From QHXQ01 sp045807745 (GTDB taxonomy: Bacteria > Acidobacteriota > Blastocatellia > Pyrinomonadales > Pyrinomonadaceae), in assembly GCA_045807745.1 (NCBI GenBank), contig JBJMGT010000012.1:124001-188000 (forward strand): a DNA stretch of 64,000 nucleotides, read 5' to 3'. The notes below the pieces were generated by a model, which searched no databases, was not told where the DNA came from, and saw only the letters and a program-made list of their open reading frames with translations. The position numbers and the translations under genes are program-made. Numbering within the stretch: the first letter of the stretch is position 1; each line of letters opens with the position of its first letter. Positions 25,641 to 34,439 of this stretch are shown one piece after another.

Positions 25641-27869
25641 ATGAAACAGAGAGCTTGGCTTACCTGTGCGCTCGTGCTCGCGCTTCTTTGCGGCGCGACC
25701 GGGCAGCAGCCCGCAGCGCCGCCACCACCGATGCAGGGCGACGAAGAGATTGTCCGCGTCACGACGAACCTTGTGCAGATGGATGTCGTCGTCACGGACA
25801 AGGACGGCCGGCAAGTGACCGACCTGCAAGCTTCGGACTTCGAGCTGCTCGAAGACGGCCGCCCGCAGCAGATCACGAACTTCGCGTACGTCAACACAAC
25901 GACGCCCGCGCCCGCAGCCGTTGCCGCAACCACGCCGACCGTGCGGCCCGCGCGCCTTGACATGGTCGCGCCACCACCACGCATTGAGCCGCGCCAGACG
26001 CGCCGCACCATGGCGCTCGTCGTGGACGATCTGGGCACGTCATTTGAGAGCTTGCCGCCGCTGCGCGACACGCTGCGCAAGTTTGTGGACGAGATGTCGC
26101 CCGACGATCTCGGCGCGATCATCCGCACGGGCGGCGACGTGGGCGCGCTGCAACAATTCACCAACGACAAGCGCCAACTCTACGCGGCGGTCGAGCACGT
26201 GCGCTGGAATCCGTGCAGCCGGCAGGGTCTCCACATCATGCGCCCCATTCGACAAGGCCCCGTCGCGCTAGGCGACAGCCTGCCGCTCTGCGGCTTAGGC
26301 GGCGCAGGCTCGGCCGAGAACACGCTCAACGCGATCCGCTTCGTCCTAGAAGGCATGAGCGAGTTGCCGGGGCGCAAGTCGCTGGTCATCTTCACTGATA
26401 GCCTGCCGCTTCATTTTGAAGAAGAGCTGCACGATGGTCTGATCAAAGGGCCGGGCGGCGGCCCGCAGACAGAGGCGGCACAGATCGACAGTCCCGGCCG
26501 CTTCACCTCCGGCAGCTTCAGCGAAAAGGTCAAACAGCTCGCGCGCCTCGCCGTGCGTAGCTCGACCGTTATCTATAGCATCGACACGCGCGGCTTGCAG
26601 ACCTTGGCCTTCAGCGCGATGGATGACACACACGGCTTCACGCAGAAGGATTTCAATGATGCCCGCAGTCAACGCTTCAGCGAACTAGTCAGCGGGACGG
26701 AAGGTCCTTCGTCGCTCGCCGATCAGACCGGCGGCTTCGTCGTGCGCAACTCGAACGATCTCATCGGCGGGCTGCGGCTCGTCTTGGAAGATCAGAAAGG
26801 CTACTACCTGCTCGGCTACCATCCGAACGGCGAGACGTTCGACCGCCGCTATCATCGCATCAAAGCGCGCGTCAAACGACCGGGTCTCACGGTGCGTGCG
26901 CGGCGCGGCTTCTTCGGCGTGGACGAGGATAAGGCGCGCGCCGCCCGCACGCTCACGCCCCGCGACCAAGTGCTGAACGCGCTCATGTCGCCCTTCGGCG
27001 CGAACGCGGTGCACGTGCGTCTGACCGCATTTTTCATCCAGCGACCGGGCGCACAAGCTGCGGTGCGCGCGCTGCTGCACGTAGACGCGCGCGACCTCGC
27101 CTTCACCCCCGAACCCGACGGCTGGCAACGCGCCGTCGTAGACCTGAGCGACATGATCTTCGGTGATAACGGCACGGCCGTCAGCGACCGGCAACGCACA
27201 CAGACCATACGCCTGCGCGGGGCCACTTATGAACGCGCCTTGCGCAACGGTCTCGTGTTCTATTTCGACAGCCCGATCAAGAAAGCGGGCGCATATCAAT
27301 TCCGCGCCGCCGTGCGCGATACAGCGACGGGGCACATCGGCGCGGCCGGGCAGTTCGTCAACGTGCCTGATCTCGGCGCTGAGCATCTCGCCCTCTCCGG
27401 CATCGTGTTGCAAGGCACGCGCGCGAGTGCGCCAGCCTCCGCCACGCCCGCGGGCACACTCGCACCTGCGCTTAGGCTTACGCCCGACCAACAAACGCCG
27501 CCCACGCCAGCCGACGAGTCTGATGACGATAGCGCTGGCCCCGCCGTGCGCCGTCTCCGCCCGGCCGCCGTGCTCGACTACTCTTATCTCATTTACAACG
27601 CGCGTCTCGATGCGAGCACCAAGCTCCCGCAACTGACCGCGCAGGTGCGCCTCTTTCGCGACGGCCGACAAGTCTTCGCCGACGCCGAACAGCCGTTCGG
27701 CGCGACTCAACAATTTGCCGCCACAGGTCTCAACGCGCAAGGTCGCCTCGCGCTCAGCGCAGACCTCCCGCCCGGCGACTATTTATTCCAAGTCGTCGTC
27801 ACCGACACGCTCGCTAAAGAACCACATCGCACCGCGACGCAGTGGATCGATTTCGAGATCGTGCCATAG
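25641..27869 (+). CDS. VWFA-related acidobacterial domain protein 3
   Basis: 742 residues from ATG 25641, preceded by GGAGG 6 nt upstream. Signal peptide (WLTCALVLALLCGATGQQ) then EEIVRVTTNLVQMDVVVTDK and LEDGRPQQITNFAYVN. The VWA-like site is VVDDLGTSFES, and the expected ELPGRKSLVIFTDS follows. Compared with its sisters it has a shorter, Cys-containing insertion (RWNPCSRQG, LPLCGLGG). The C-terminus shares the PAVRRLRPAAVLDYSYLIYN unit. The start lies 17 nt after the previous stop, so the two are probably cotranscribed. Confidence 0.88.
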   Translation: MKQRAWLTCALVLALLCGATGQQPAAPPPPMQGDEEIVRVTTNLVQMDVVVTDKDGRQVTDLQASDFELLEDGRPQQITNFAYVNTTTPAPAAVAATTPTVRPARLDMVAPPPRIEPRQTRRTMALVVDDLGTSFESLPPLRDTLRKFVDEMSPDDLGAIIRTGGDVGALQQFTNDKRQLYAAVEHVRWNPCSRQGLHIMRPIRQGPVALGDSLPLCGLGGAGSAENTLNAIRFVLEGMSELPGRKSLVIFTDSLPLHFEEELHDGLIKGPGGGPQTEAAQIDSPGRFTSGSFSEKVKQLARLAVRSSTVIYSIDTRGLQTLAFSAMDDTHGFTQKDFNDARSQRFSELVSGTEGPSSLADQTGGFVVRNSNDLIGGLRLVLEDQKGYYLLGYHPNGETFDRRYHRIKARVKRPGLTVRARRGFFGVDEDKARAARTLTPRDQVLNALMSPFGANAVHVRLTAFFIQRPGAQAAVRALLHVDARDLAFTPEPDGWQRAVVDLSDMIFGDNGTAVSDRQRTQTIRLRGATYERALRNGLVFYFDSPIKKAGAYQFRAAVRDTATGHIGAAGQFVNVPDLGAEHLALSGIVLQGTRASAPASATPAGTLAPALRLTPDQQTPPTPADESDDDSAGPAVRRLRPAAVLDYSYLIYNARLDASTKLPQLTAQVRLFRDGRQVFADAEQPFGATQQFAATGLNAQGRLALSADLPPGDYLFQVVVTDTLAKEPHRTATQWIDFEIVP

Positions 27870-27902
27870 CGCAGATCGTTTCGGCGTGCGCAGCCTTCAT
27901 GC

Positions 27903-27930
27903 TTGACATTTCCGCCGCCTGTAATAAAGT
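27903..27930 (+). promoter_or_regulatory. Promoter upstream of the kinase gene
   Basis: TTGACA (27903-27908), a 16-nt spacer and TAAAGT (27925-27930). It lies between the VWFA gene stop and the kinase start, giving a leader of about 100 nt. Confidence 0.5.
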
Positions 27931-28041
27931 CGGCGGCCGTTCAAACGTCGGCGGGGCACACACATCCGGTGACTTGTGCACCGGCCGCCGACATCCACCG
28001 CACACGCCGCACCCGTACAACGCATAAGCGGTCTGGAGCTT

Positions 28042-31000
28042 ATGGAACGCGACATCAAAGGCGACGAACAACCTACGCTGGCCATCTCCGAGGAGCAGGC
28101 GCGCACGCAGAGCGCGGAGCGCAACTCAGGCGGTCGTATCATCTTTGCGCCGGGCGACGTGGTCGCCGCGCGCTATCGCATCGTGCGCTTTGTCGCGCGC
28201 GGCGGCATGGGCGAGGTCTACGAGGCCGACGACACAGTCTTGCGCGAGCGCGTAGCCTTAAAGACCATTCGCGCCGAGATCGTCGAAGACCAGCACGTGG
28301 TCGAGCGGTTCAAACGCGAGATCAATCTAGCGCGCAAGATTTCGCACCCAAACGTCTGCCGACTCTTCGATATCGGCCATCATCAATTCACCGGCCCCCT
28401 TGCGAGCGAGATCACTTTCCTCACGATGGAGTTTTTGCCGGGCGAGACGCTCGAAGATTTGCTGCGCCGCGAAGGGCGCATGACTGCCGCCGGAGCATTG
28501 CCGCTTGTGCGCCAGATGACCGACGCGCTCTGGGCCGCGCACCGCGTCGGCATCGTCCACCGCGACTTCAAGAGCGCGAACGTCATGCTCGTGCCCGCGC
28601 GCGGCGCGGCCGGAGAGACGCGCGTCGTCGTCACAGACTTTGGCCTCGCGCGCGGCAGTGGCGAATCGGGCGAGAGCCGGCTGACAGCGCTCACCGATCC
28701 GGGCAACATGGTCGGCACGCCCGCTTACATCGCGCCGGAACAGTTGGAGGGCAAACCCGTCTCGGCGGCCACAGACATCTACGCGCTCGGCGTCGTGCTC
28801 TACGAGATGGTCACCGGCACGTTCCCCTTTAGCGGCGACACGCCGATGGTGGTCGCGCTCAAACGTCTGCACGAAGCGCCCCGCGCGCCGCGCGCACACG
28901 CGCCCGATCTCGATGCCACTTGGGAGCACACGATCCTGCGCTGCCTCGCACGCGACCCGGCCGAACGTTTTCAAACTGCGACGGATGTAACGCGCGCGCT
29001 CGGCGGCGAACTAGTGCCCCTGAGCGACACGGCGCTTGAGCGCGAGCGCCAGCGCGCATCGTTAGCGCAGCGCAGCCGGCGGCAGCACCTCGCTGTCGGC
29101 GCAGCGGCCGTGCTTGCGTTATTAGTCTGCGTCTTCGCCGGCTACAAACTGCGTGGCGCGCGTTGGCTTCGGGCGGCTACGACCGGCCAGCAAACAGCCG
29201 GCGCGGTGCTGCCCGTGCGTCGCTCTGTGGCGCTGCTCGGCTTCAAAAATCTGTCGGGCCGGGCCGACAACGACTGGCTCTCGGCCGCGCTCGCCGAGAT
29301 GTTGGCGACCGAGCTTGCAGCCGGCGAAAAGCTGCGCATCGTACCCAGCGAGAACGTCGCGCGCATGAAGATGGAGTTGGCAATCGCGGACGCCACCCGG
29401 CTCGCCCCAGACACACTCGCGCGCGTGCGCACCAATCTCGACGCGGACTATGTCGTGCTCGGCACTTACACAGTCATCGGCTCGTATGTGCGGCTCGACC
29501 TGCGTTTGCAGAACGCCGCGACGGGCGAAGACCTCGCCTTCGTCACCGGCATGGGCGACGGCGCGCAACTCTTCGACTTAGTCGCACACGCCGGGCTGCA
29601 ACTGCGCGAGGCGTTAGGCGTCGCCACGCTGACGCCGACCGAGGCGAGTCTCCTGCGCGCCTCGCTGCCCGCGAACCCCGAAGCTGCGCGGCTCTACTCA
29701 GAGGGGCGCGCCAAGCTCAACGCCTTCGATGCGCTGGCCGCGCGGGAACTGCTCGAACGCGCCGTCGCCGCCGATCCCAAGTACCCGCTCAGCTATTCGG
29801 CGCTCGCCGCCGCGTGGGTCTCGCTCGGCTATGATGCGAAGGCGCGTGAGGCGGCGCAGCAGGCGTTCGATCTATCGGGCACGCTCTCGCGCGAAGAGCG
29901 ACTCGCCGTCGAAGGGCGCTACCGCGAGACCTTGCACGACTCCGATAAGGCCATCGAAATCTATCGCACGCTCTTCGAGTTCTTCCCCGACACGCTCGAC
30001 TACGGGCTGCGTCTCGCGACCGTCGAGGCCAACGCCGGCCAAACGCAAGCTGCACTCGCCACCGTCACGGCGCTGCGGCGACTGCCGCCGCCCGCCGCCG
30101 CCGATCCGCGCATAGACATAGCCGAAGCGCTGGTCGCCGACGGCCTGTCCGACTACAAACGCGAACAAGCTTTGGCCGCTGAGGCCGCCGCGAAAGGCGT
30201 CGCGCGCGGCGAGTTGTTAGTCGTGGCCGAAGCGCGCTATTACGAAGGCTGGTCGTTCTGGAATCTCGGTGACAACCAACAGGCGCTCGCGGCTTACGCC
30301 GACGCGCAGCGGCTCTACGACGTGGCGGGTAAACGCACCGGCGTCGCCGACATCCAGAGCGCCATCGCGAGCCTGCGCTGGCGGCAGGGCGACTACGGTG
30401 AAGCCCTCAAACTCTACGGCGAGGCGCTCGCGATCAAGCGCGAGTTGGGTCAGCGCAATGGCATCGCCACAGTCCTGAACAACATCGCGAACGTCTATAA
30501 CGATCAAGGCCGGCTCGCGGAAGCACGCCGCAACTATGAAGAGGCGCTGGCCATCAAGCGCGAGATCGGCGACAAGGGGCAACTGCCGAGCGGGCTGTTC
30601 AACCTCGCCGGTGTGCTCAAAGATCAGGGCGATCTCGCGAGCGCGAAACGGATGTTCGCCGAGTCGCTCCGGATCGCGCGCGAGATCGGGCGCAAGAGCA
30701 GCATCGCCATCGCGCTGCAAAACTCCGCCGACCTGAGCTATCTGCAAGGCGACCTGCCGATGGCGCAACAGATGGCTGAAGAGTCGCTGGCAACAGCGCG
30801 CGAGATCGGCCGCAAGAACTCCGCCGCCTACGCGCTGCGCACATTGGGCGATGTGCTCATGGCGAAAGACGATCTGGCCGGCGCGCGCCAGAAGTATGCG
30901 GAGGCACTCGCCATCCGGCAGGAGATCGGCGAAGCGGGCACGACCGCCGACAGTCGGCTGACGCTGGCCGCGCTCGCGCTCGAAGAGAACCAACCAGCCG

Positions 31001-31452
31001 AAGCCGAAGCCGCGGCCCGCGCCGCCGAGCAACAGTTCGAGCAGCAGCAGGCGCAAGGGTCAATGGCGCTCGCCAACGCCCTGCTCGCCCGCGCGCTCGT
31101 CGCGCAACGCAAACTCGACGAGGCGCAACAACTGCTCCATCATGCGACCGAGTTGGCCAGCAGAGACGAAAATGTCATCAACCGGCTTGCCATCGCCATC
31201 AATGTTGCCCGCGTCCAACTCGCCACGGGTCACGCCGCAGACGCGAGCCGCAGCCTTGCGGCCGCCAGCGCCGAAGCAACCCGCCGCGGCCTCACCGGGT
31301 TGCAACTCGAAGCCCGGCTCGCCCTCGCCGAAAGCAAACTCGCCACCGGCCCCAACACCGCCGCCCACGCCGACCTCGCCCAACTCGAACGCGACGCCAC
31401 GGCCAAAGGCTTCAACCTCATCGCGCGCAAAGCCGCGGCCATAAAGCAGTGA
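28042..31452 (+). CDS. Hanks-type Ser/Thr protein kinase with C-terminal TPR array
   Basis: A 1136-residue membrane-anchored kinase. Residues about 45-310 form the kinase domain: glycine loop ARGGMGEVYE, Lys74 in VALKTI, catalytic VHRDFKSAN (Asp175), DFG at 199, and GTPAYIAPEQ. A transmembrane helix follows (about 355-377; VGAAAVLALLVCVFAGYKL). The next 130 residues resemble the TolB N-terminal/FlgO-like domain (VALLGFKNLSGRADNDWLSA). The remainder is a run of TPR units (for example NNIANVYNDQGRLAEARRNY) giving a protein-binding solenoid, probably extracytoplasmic. The ATG at 28042 follows GGAG closely; an earlier in-frame ATG at 27976 is less likely. The stop codon is supplied by a heptamer repeat. 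Confidence 0.93.
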   Translation: MERDIKGDEQPTLAISEEQARTQSAERNSGGRIIFAPGDVVAARYRIVRFVARGGMGEVYEADDTVLRERVALKTIRAEIVEDQHVVERFKREINLARKISHPNVCRLFDIGHHQFTGPLASEITFLTMEFLPGETLEDLLRREGRMTAAGALPLVRQMTDALWAAHRVGIVHRDFKSANVMLVPARGAAGETRVVVTDFGLARGSGESGESRLTALTDPGNMVGTPAYIAPEQLEGKPVSAATDIYALGVVLYEMVTGTFPFSGDTPMVVALKRLHEAPRAPRAHAPDLDATWEHTILRCLARDPAERFQTATDVTRALGGELVPLSDTALERERQRASLAQRSRRQHLAVGAAAVLALLVCVFAGYKLRGARWLRAATTGQQTAGAVLPVRRSVALLGFKNLSGRADNDWLSAALAEMLATELAAGEKLRIVPSENVARMKMELAIADATRLAPDTLARVRTNLDADYVVLGTYTVIGSYVRLDLRLQNAATGEDLAFVTGMGDGAQLFDLVAHAGLQLREALGVATLTPTEASLLRASLPANPEAARLYSEGRAKLNAFDALAARELLERAVAADPKYPLSYSALAAAWVSLGYDAKAREAAQQAFDLSGTLSREERLAVEGRYRETLHDSDKAIEIYRTLFEFFPDTLDYGLRLATVEANAGQTQAALATVTALRRLPPPAAADPRIDIAEALVADGLSDYKREQALAAEAAAKGVARGELLVVAEARYYEGWSFWNLGDNQQALAAYADAQRLYDVAGKRTGVADIQSAIASLRWRQGDYGEALKLYGEALAIKRELGQRNGIATVLNNIANVYNDQGRLAEARRNYEEALAIKREIGDKGQLPSGLFNLAGVLKDQGDLASAKRMFAESLRIAREIGRKSSIAIALQNSADLSYLQGDLPMAQQMAEESLATAREIGRKNSAAYALRTLGDVLMAKDDLAGARQKYAEALAIRQEIGEAGTTADSRLTLAALALEENQPAEAEAAARAAEQQFEQQQAQGSMALANALLARALVAQRKLDEAQQLLHHATELASRDENVINRLAIAINVARVQLATGHAADASRSLAAASAEATRRGLTGLQLEARLALAESKLATGPNTAAHADLAQLERDATAKGFNLIARKAAAIKQ

Positions 31453-31527
31453 CAAGTGACGAGTGACGAGTGACGAGTTAGAATGTTCCTCGCTCGTCAC
31501 TCGTCACTTGTCACTCGTCACTGCTTT
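31443..31527. repeat. Heptamer inverted repeat, locus D
   Basis: Two 35-nt arms (31443-31477 and 31493-31527) match at 33 positions. Each begins, read inward, with AAAGCAGTGAC followed by tandem (A/G)AGTGAC units. The arm is nearly identical to the right arm of locus B, 29 kb away. The left arm supplies the kinase stop codon, and the right arm ends one base before the selB ATG. Confidence 0.9.
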
Positions 31528-31528
31528 T

Positions 31529-33445
31529 ATGCGCTCCATCATCGTCGGCACGGCCGGGCACATCGATCACGGGAAGACGGCGCTGGTGCGCGCGCTGACG
31601 GGCGTGGACGCGGATCGGCTGCCGGAGGAGAAGCGGCGCGGGATCACGATTGACCTAGGCTTCGCCGAACTCGATCTCGATGATGTGCGCGTCGGCTTCG
31701 TAGACGTGCCGGGGCACGAGCGCTTCATCAAAAATATGCTGGCGGGCGCGCATGGGATTGATGTCGTCGCGCTCGTCATCGCGGCCGATGAAGGCGTCAT
31801 GCCGCAGACGCGCGAGCACTTCGAGATCGTGCGCCTGCTCGGCGTGCGCGCTGGCCTCGTCGTCATCACCAAGACTGATCTGGTGGATGCGGAACTGCTC
31901 GAACTCGTCCGCGCCGAAGCCGAAGAGTTAGTCACCGGTTCGTTCCTTGCGAATGCGCCGGTCGTGTCGGTGAGCGCGCGAAGCGGAGCGGGGCTGGATG
32001 AGTTGCGCGCGCAGTTGCGCGCCGTGGCTTCGGGCGCACCAGCGCGCGCGGGCGAGACAGTGGCGCGGCTGCCGGTTGATCGCGCGTTCACGATGCGCGG
32101 CTTCGGCGCGGTCGTGACGGGCACGCTCGTAGCGGGCGAGATCGCTGTGGGCGATGAGTTGGAACTGCTTCCACAAGGTACGCGCGTGCGCGTGCGTGGC
32201 TTGCAGGTACACGGGCGCACGGTCGAGCGTGCGCAGGCCGGGCAGCGCACGGCGATCAATCTCGGCGGCATCGACGCGAGCGAGATCGAGCGCGGCATGG
32301 TGCTCGCGCCCGCAGGGCGTCTGCGCGCGACGCAGATCGTTGATGCACATGTCGAAGTGCTGCGGGATGCGCCGCGCGCTTTGCGTTCACGTGCGCGTGT
32401 GCGCGTGCATCTGGGCGCAGCCGAAGTGTTGGCGCGCGTGCAGGTGTTGGAGGAGACGGGCGCAATCGCGCCGGGCGCGGCCGGGTTTGTGCAACTCCGA
32501 CTCGAAGCGCCGACCGTCGCGCTGCCGGACGAGCATTTCATTATCCGCGCCTATTCGCCGTCGCGCACCATCGCGGGCGGGCGCGTGCTCGATGCCTTTG
32601 CGGCCAAACATCGCGGGCGCGGGCGCGGCGAAGCGCGGGCGCGGCTGACTGAATTAACTGACGCCGATCATGCGACGCGTCTATCAATCTTCGTCGGCGG
32701 CGCAGGCGAGAGCGGCTTGACGCGCGCAGACCTCGCCGCGCGCACGGGCTGGCACGACGACGTGCTTGATGCGGCGGCGGGCGCGGCGCAGGCGCGCGCT
32801 CTGGTCATCGAAGCGGGTGGCGTCTTTGTCGGGCGCGAAGCGTTCGCGCGGCTCACAGAGGCGGCGGGCGCGGCCGTTGCCGCGCATCACGAGCGCGAAC
32901 CTTTACAACGGGGCCTCGCGCGCGAGACGTTGCGCGAGCGTGTGTTCGCGCACACACCGCCGGAGGTTTTTCGCGCGGTGCTCGCGCAGGCTGAAAACAT
33001 GGGCGCGCTGGTCGCTGAGCGCGACGTGGTGCGCTCGGCCGCGCACAGTCTGGCGCTCTCGCCCGCAGACGAAGCTTTGCGCGCCCGGCTCGAAGCGGTT
33101 TATCGCGCGGCGGGGCTGGCAGCGTTGACGTTCGATGAAGCGTTGGCGCAGGTGGGCAACGGGCAGACGGCGCGCGCGCATGGCCGCAAACTGCTCCAAC
33201 TGCTCTTGGACGCGGGCGCGCTCGTGCGTGTGACGAATGAACTGTGCTGTCATCGCGCGGCGCTCGACCAGCTTGGCGCGGATTTGCGCGCGTTTGCCGC
33301 GCGCCACGAACCGGAACGGCTGATCGACGTGGCCGCTTTTAAAGAACTCGCGGGCGTCTCGCGCAAGTACGCGATCCCGCTGCTTGAATACCTTGATCGC
33401 GCGCGCATCACGCGGCGCGCGGGCGACCGGCGCTTGATTCTCTAA
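31529..33445 (+). CDS. selB: Selenocysteine-specific elongation factor SelB
   Basis: A GTPase that delivers Sec-tRNA(Sec) to UGA codons next to a SECIS element. G-domain motifs: GTAGHIDHGKTALV (P-loop), DVPGHERFIKNM and ITKTDL. The EF-Tu-like domains II and III follow (VDRAFTMRGFGAVVTGTL). The C-terminal third is a set of winged helices ending KYAIPLLEYLDRARITRR, as needed for SECIS binding. The length of 638 fits. ATG 31529 is where homology starts. The segment before it is the heptamer hairpin, with no Shine-Dalgarno. selA, selC and selD are not in the window. Confidence 0.95.
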   Translation: MRSIIVGTAGHIDHGKTALVRALTGVDADRLPEEKRRGITIDLGFAELDLDDVRVGFVDVPGHERFIKNMLAGAHGIDVVALVIAADEGVMPQTREHFEIVRLLGVRAGLVVITKTDLVDAELLELVRAEAEELVTGSFLANAPVVSVSARSGAGLDELRAQLRAVASGAPARAGETVARLPVDRAFTMRGFGAVVTGTLVAGEIAVGDELELLPQGTRVRVRGLQVHGRTVERAQAGQRTAINLGGIDASEIERGMVLAPAGRLRATQIVDAHVEVLRDAPRALRSRARVRVHLGAAEVLARVQVLEETGAIAPGAAGFVQLRLEAPTVALPDEHFIIRAYSPSRTIAGGRVLDAFAAKHRGRGRGEARARLTELTDADHATRLSIFVGGAGESGLTRADLAARTGWHDDVLDAAAGAAQARALVIEAGGVFVGREAFARLTEAAGAAVAAHHEREPLQRGLARETLRERVFAHTPPEVFRAVLAQAENMGALVAERDVVRSAAHSLALSPADEALRARLEAVYRAAGLAALTFDEALAQVGNGQTARAHGRKLLQLLLDAGALVRVTNELCCHRAALDQLGADLRAFAARHEPERLIDVAAFKELAGVSRKYAIPLLEYLDRARITRRAGDRRLIL

Positions 33446-33623
33446 AGCCAATAGCTAACAGCTTTCTCTTGCTTCCCACGCGGCGCGGCCGTAACATAAC
33501 GCCCGTCAAAAGCATGACCCTGAAGACCGGTACAACTGCCCCCGACTGGGCTGGTCGAACTCTGATTGATTGCACGGTTCGTTCTGATTCTGTCCACAAA
33601 GACACGCAAGCCGGAGGTTCAAC

Positions 33624-33842
33624 ATGAATCGCATGCTAGATGTTGTCTACTGGGTGGTGGGGATTGTGTGCAGCTTGAGCGCACTCTATTTCTTCATCCA
33701 GTTTCTGAAATCGAAGGGGCCAGAGGGCAACAAGGCTTTCCTGTGGTATGCCATCGGATTAGCGGTCATCGCGTGCATCTGCGCGCTCCTCTACTTCGTG
33801 CGCCACGTCAACAAGGAAGAGGAGATTCACATCACGCAGTAG
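33624..33842 (+). CDS. Small two-helix membrane protein
   Basis: A 72-residue protein with two hydrophobic helices (VVYWVVGIVCSLSALYFFI and FLWYAIGLAVIACICALLYF) and a charged tail (RHVNKEEEIHITQ). GGAGG lies upstream of the ATG. No family is recognised. It precedes another small membrane gene and a glycosidase on the same strand. Confidence 0.7.
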   Translation: MNRMLDVVYWVVGIVCSLSALYFFIQFLKSKGPEGNKAFLWYAIGLAVIACICALLYFVRHVNKEEEIHITQ

Positions 33843-34072
33843 GTCGCGACCGACCGTGTGGGCCGCGTGCCGTTTGTGCGGGCATGGGCGGGCACACAGG
33901 GTTTAGGCGTCGGCTAGGTGTGCGTGTGCAGTTCTCATGCGCGCGGGGTCGCCTCGGCCGCGCAACTTTATTTTGCACGCCGCTCGCGCCAGCAGGCACA
34001 GGTCTTGGGCTGCGGGGCGCGGGCGGCATTCTGTTTGGTCGCGCCGGTCGATATTGAAGGGAAGAGAATTGC

Positions 34073-34423
34073 ATGTCGCTTGCCATGCTAATTGCGCTGG
34101 CTCAATCCGTCCCGCGCTTTACTAGTTCTTACGCGGTGCTGTTCGTCGTGCTGTTTATCGCCGGCACGCTCGGCTGGCTCATCGCCGCCGTGCTCGGCTT
34201 CGCGCGCGCCCGCGCCTTCGGTGCATCCACGCGCTGGTTCGCACTCGCAGCCGTCTGCATGCTCGTCTTTCACCTGTACCTCGTCGTCTTCGCGTGGATC
34301 GGCACGACAGAGACCGACATGGATAAGGTGCTCAGCATCGGTTCGTTCATCATTCTGTTTCCCGCGTTGGGAGCGCTCTGCGCCATCGTCGGCTTCGTCC
34401 GCCTCACCGATCCGCGCCGGTAA
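34073..34423 (+). CDS. Small polytopic membrane protein
   Basis: 116 residues with three or four transmembrane segments (YAVLFVVLFIAGTLGWLIAA, WFALAAVCMLVFHLYLVVF, IGSFIILFPALGALCAIVGF). No family is recognised. It has AAGGGAAGAG a few bases upstream of the ATG. The following glycosidase starts within about 20 nt of its stop. Confidence 0.65.
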   Translation: MSLAMLIALAQSVPRFTSSYAVLFVVLFIAGTLGWLIAAVLGFARARAFGASTRWFALAAVCMLVFHLYLVVFAWIGTTETDMDKVLSIGSFIILFPALGALCAIVGFVRLTDPRR

Positions 34424-34439
34424 TCATTCCCTTAAGCCA

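Noticed and set aside
31443..31527. Heptamer arrays as CRISPR or attachment sites
   Set aside because: The period of 7 bp and the inverted arms do not fit CRISPR repeats, and there is no integrase or flanking duplication.
33566..34057. A 163-codon frame across the small membrane gene
   Set aside because: Out-of-frame shadow of the 72-residue protein, which has a proper Shine-Dalgarno and two clear membrane helices.
34092..34439. N-terminal extension of the glycosidase frame
   Set aside because: It overlaps the small membrane gene (34073-34423) in another frame and is Ser/Arg/Cys-rich shadow sequence. The enzyme's signal anchor begins after 34440.
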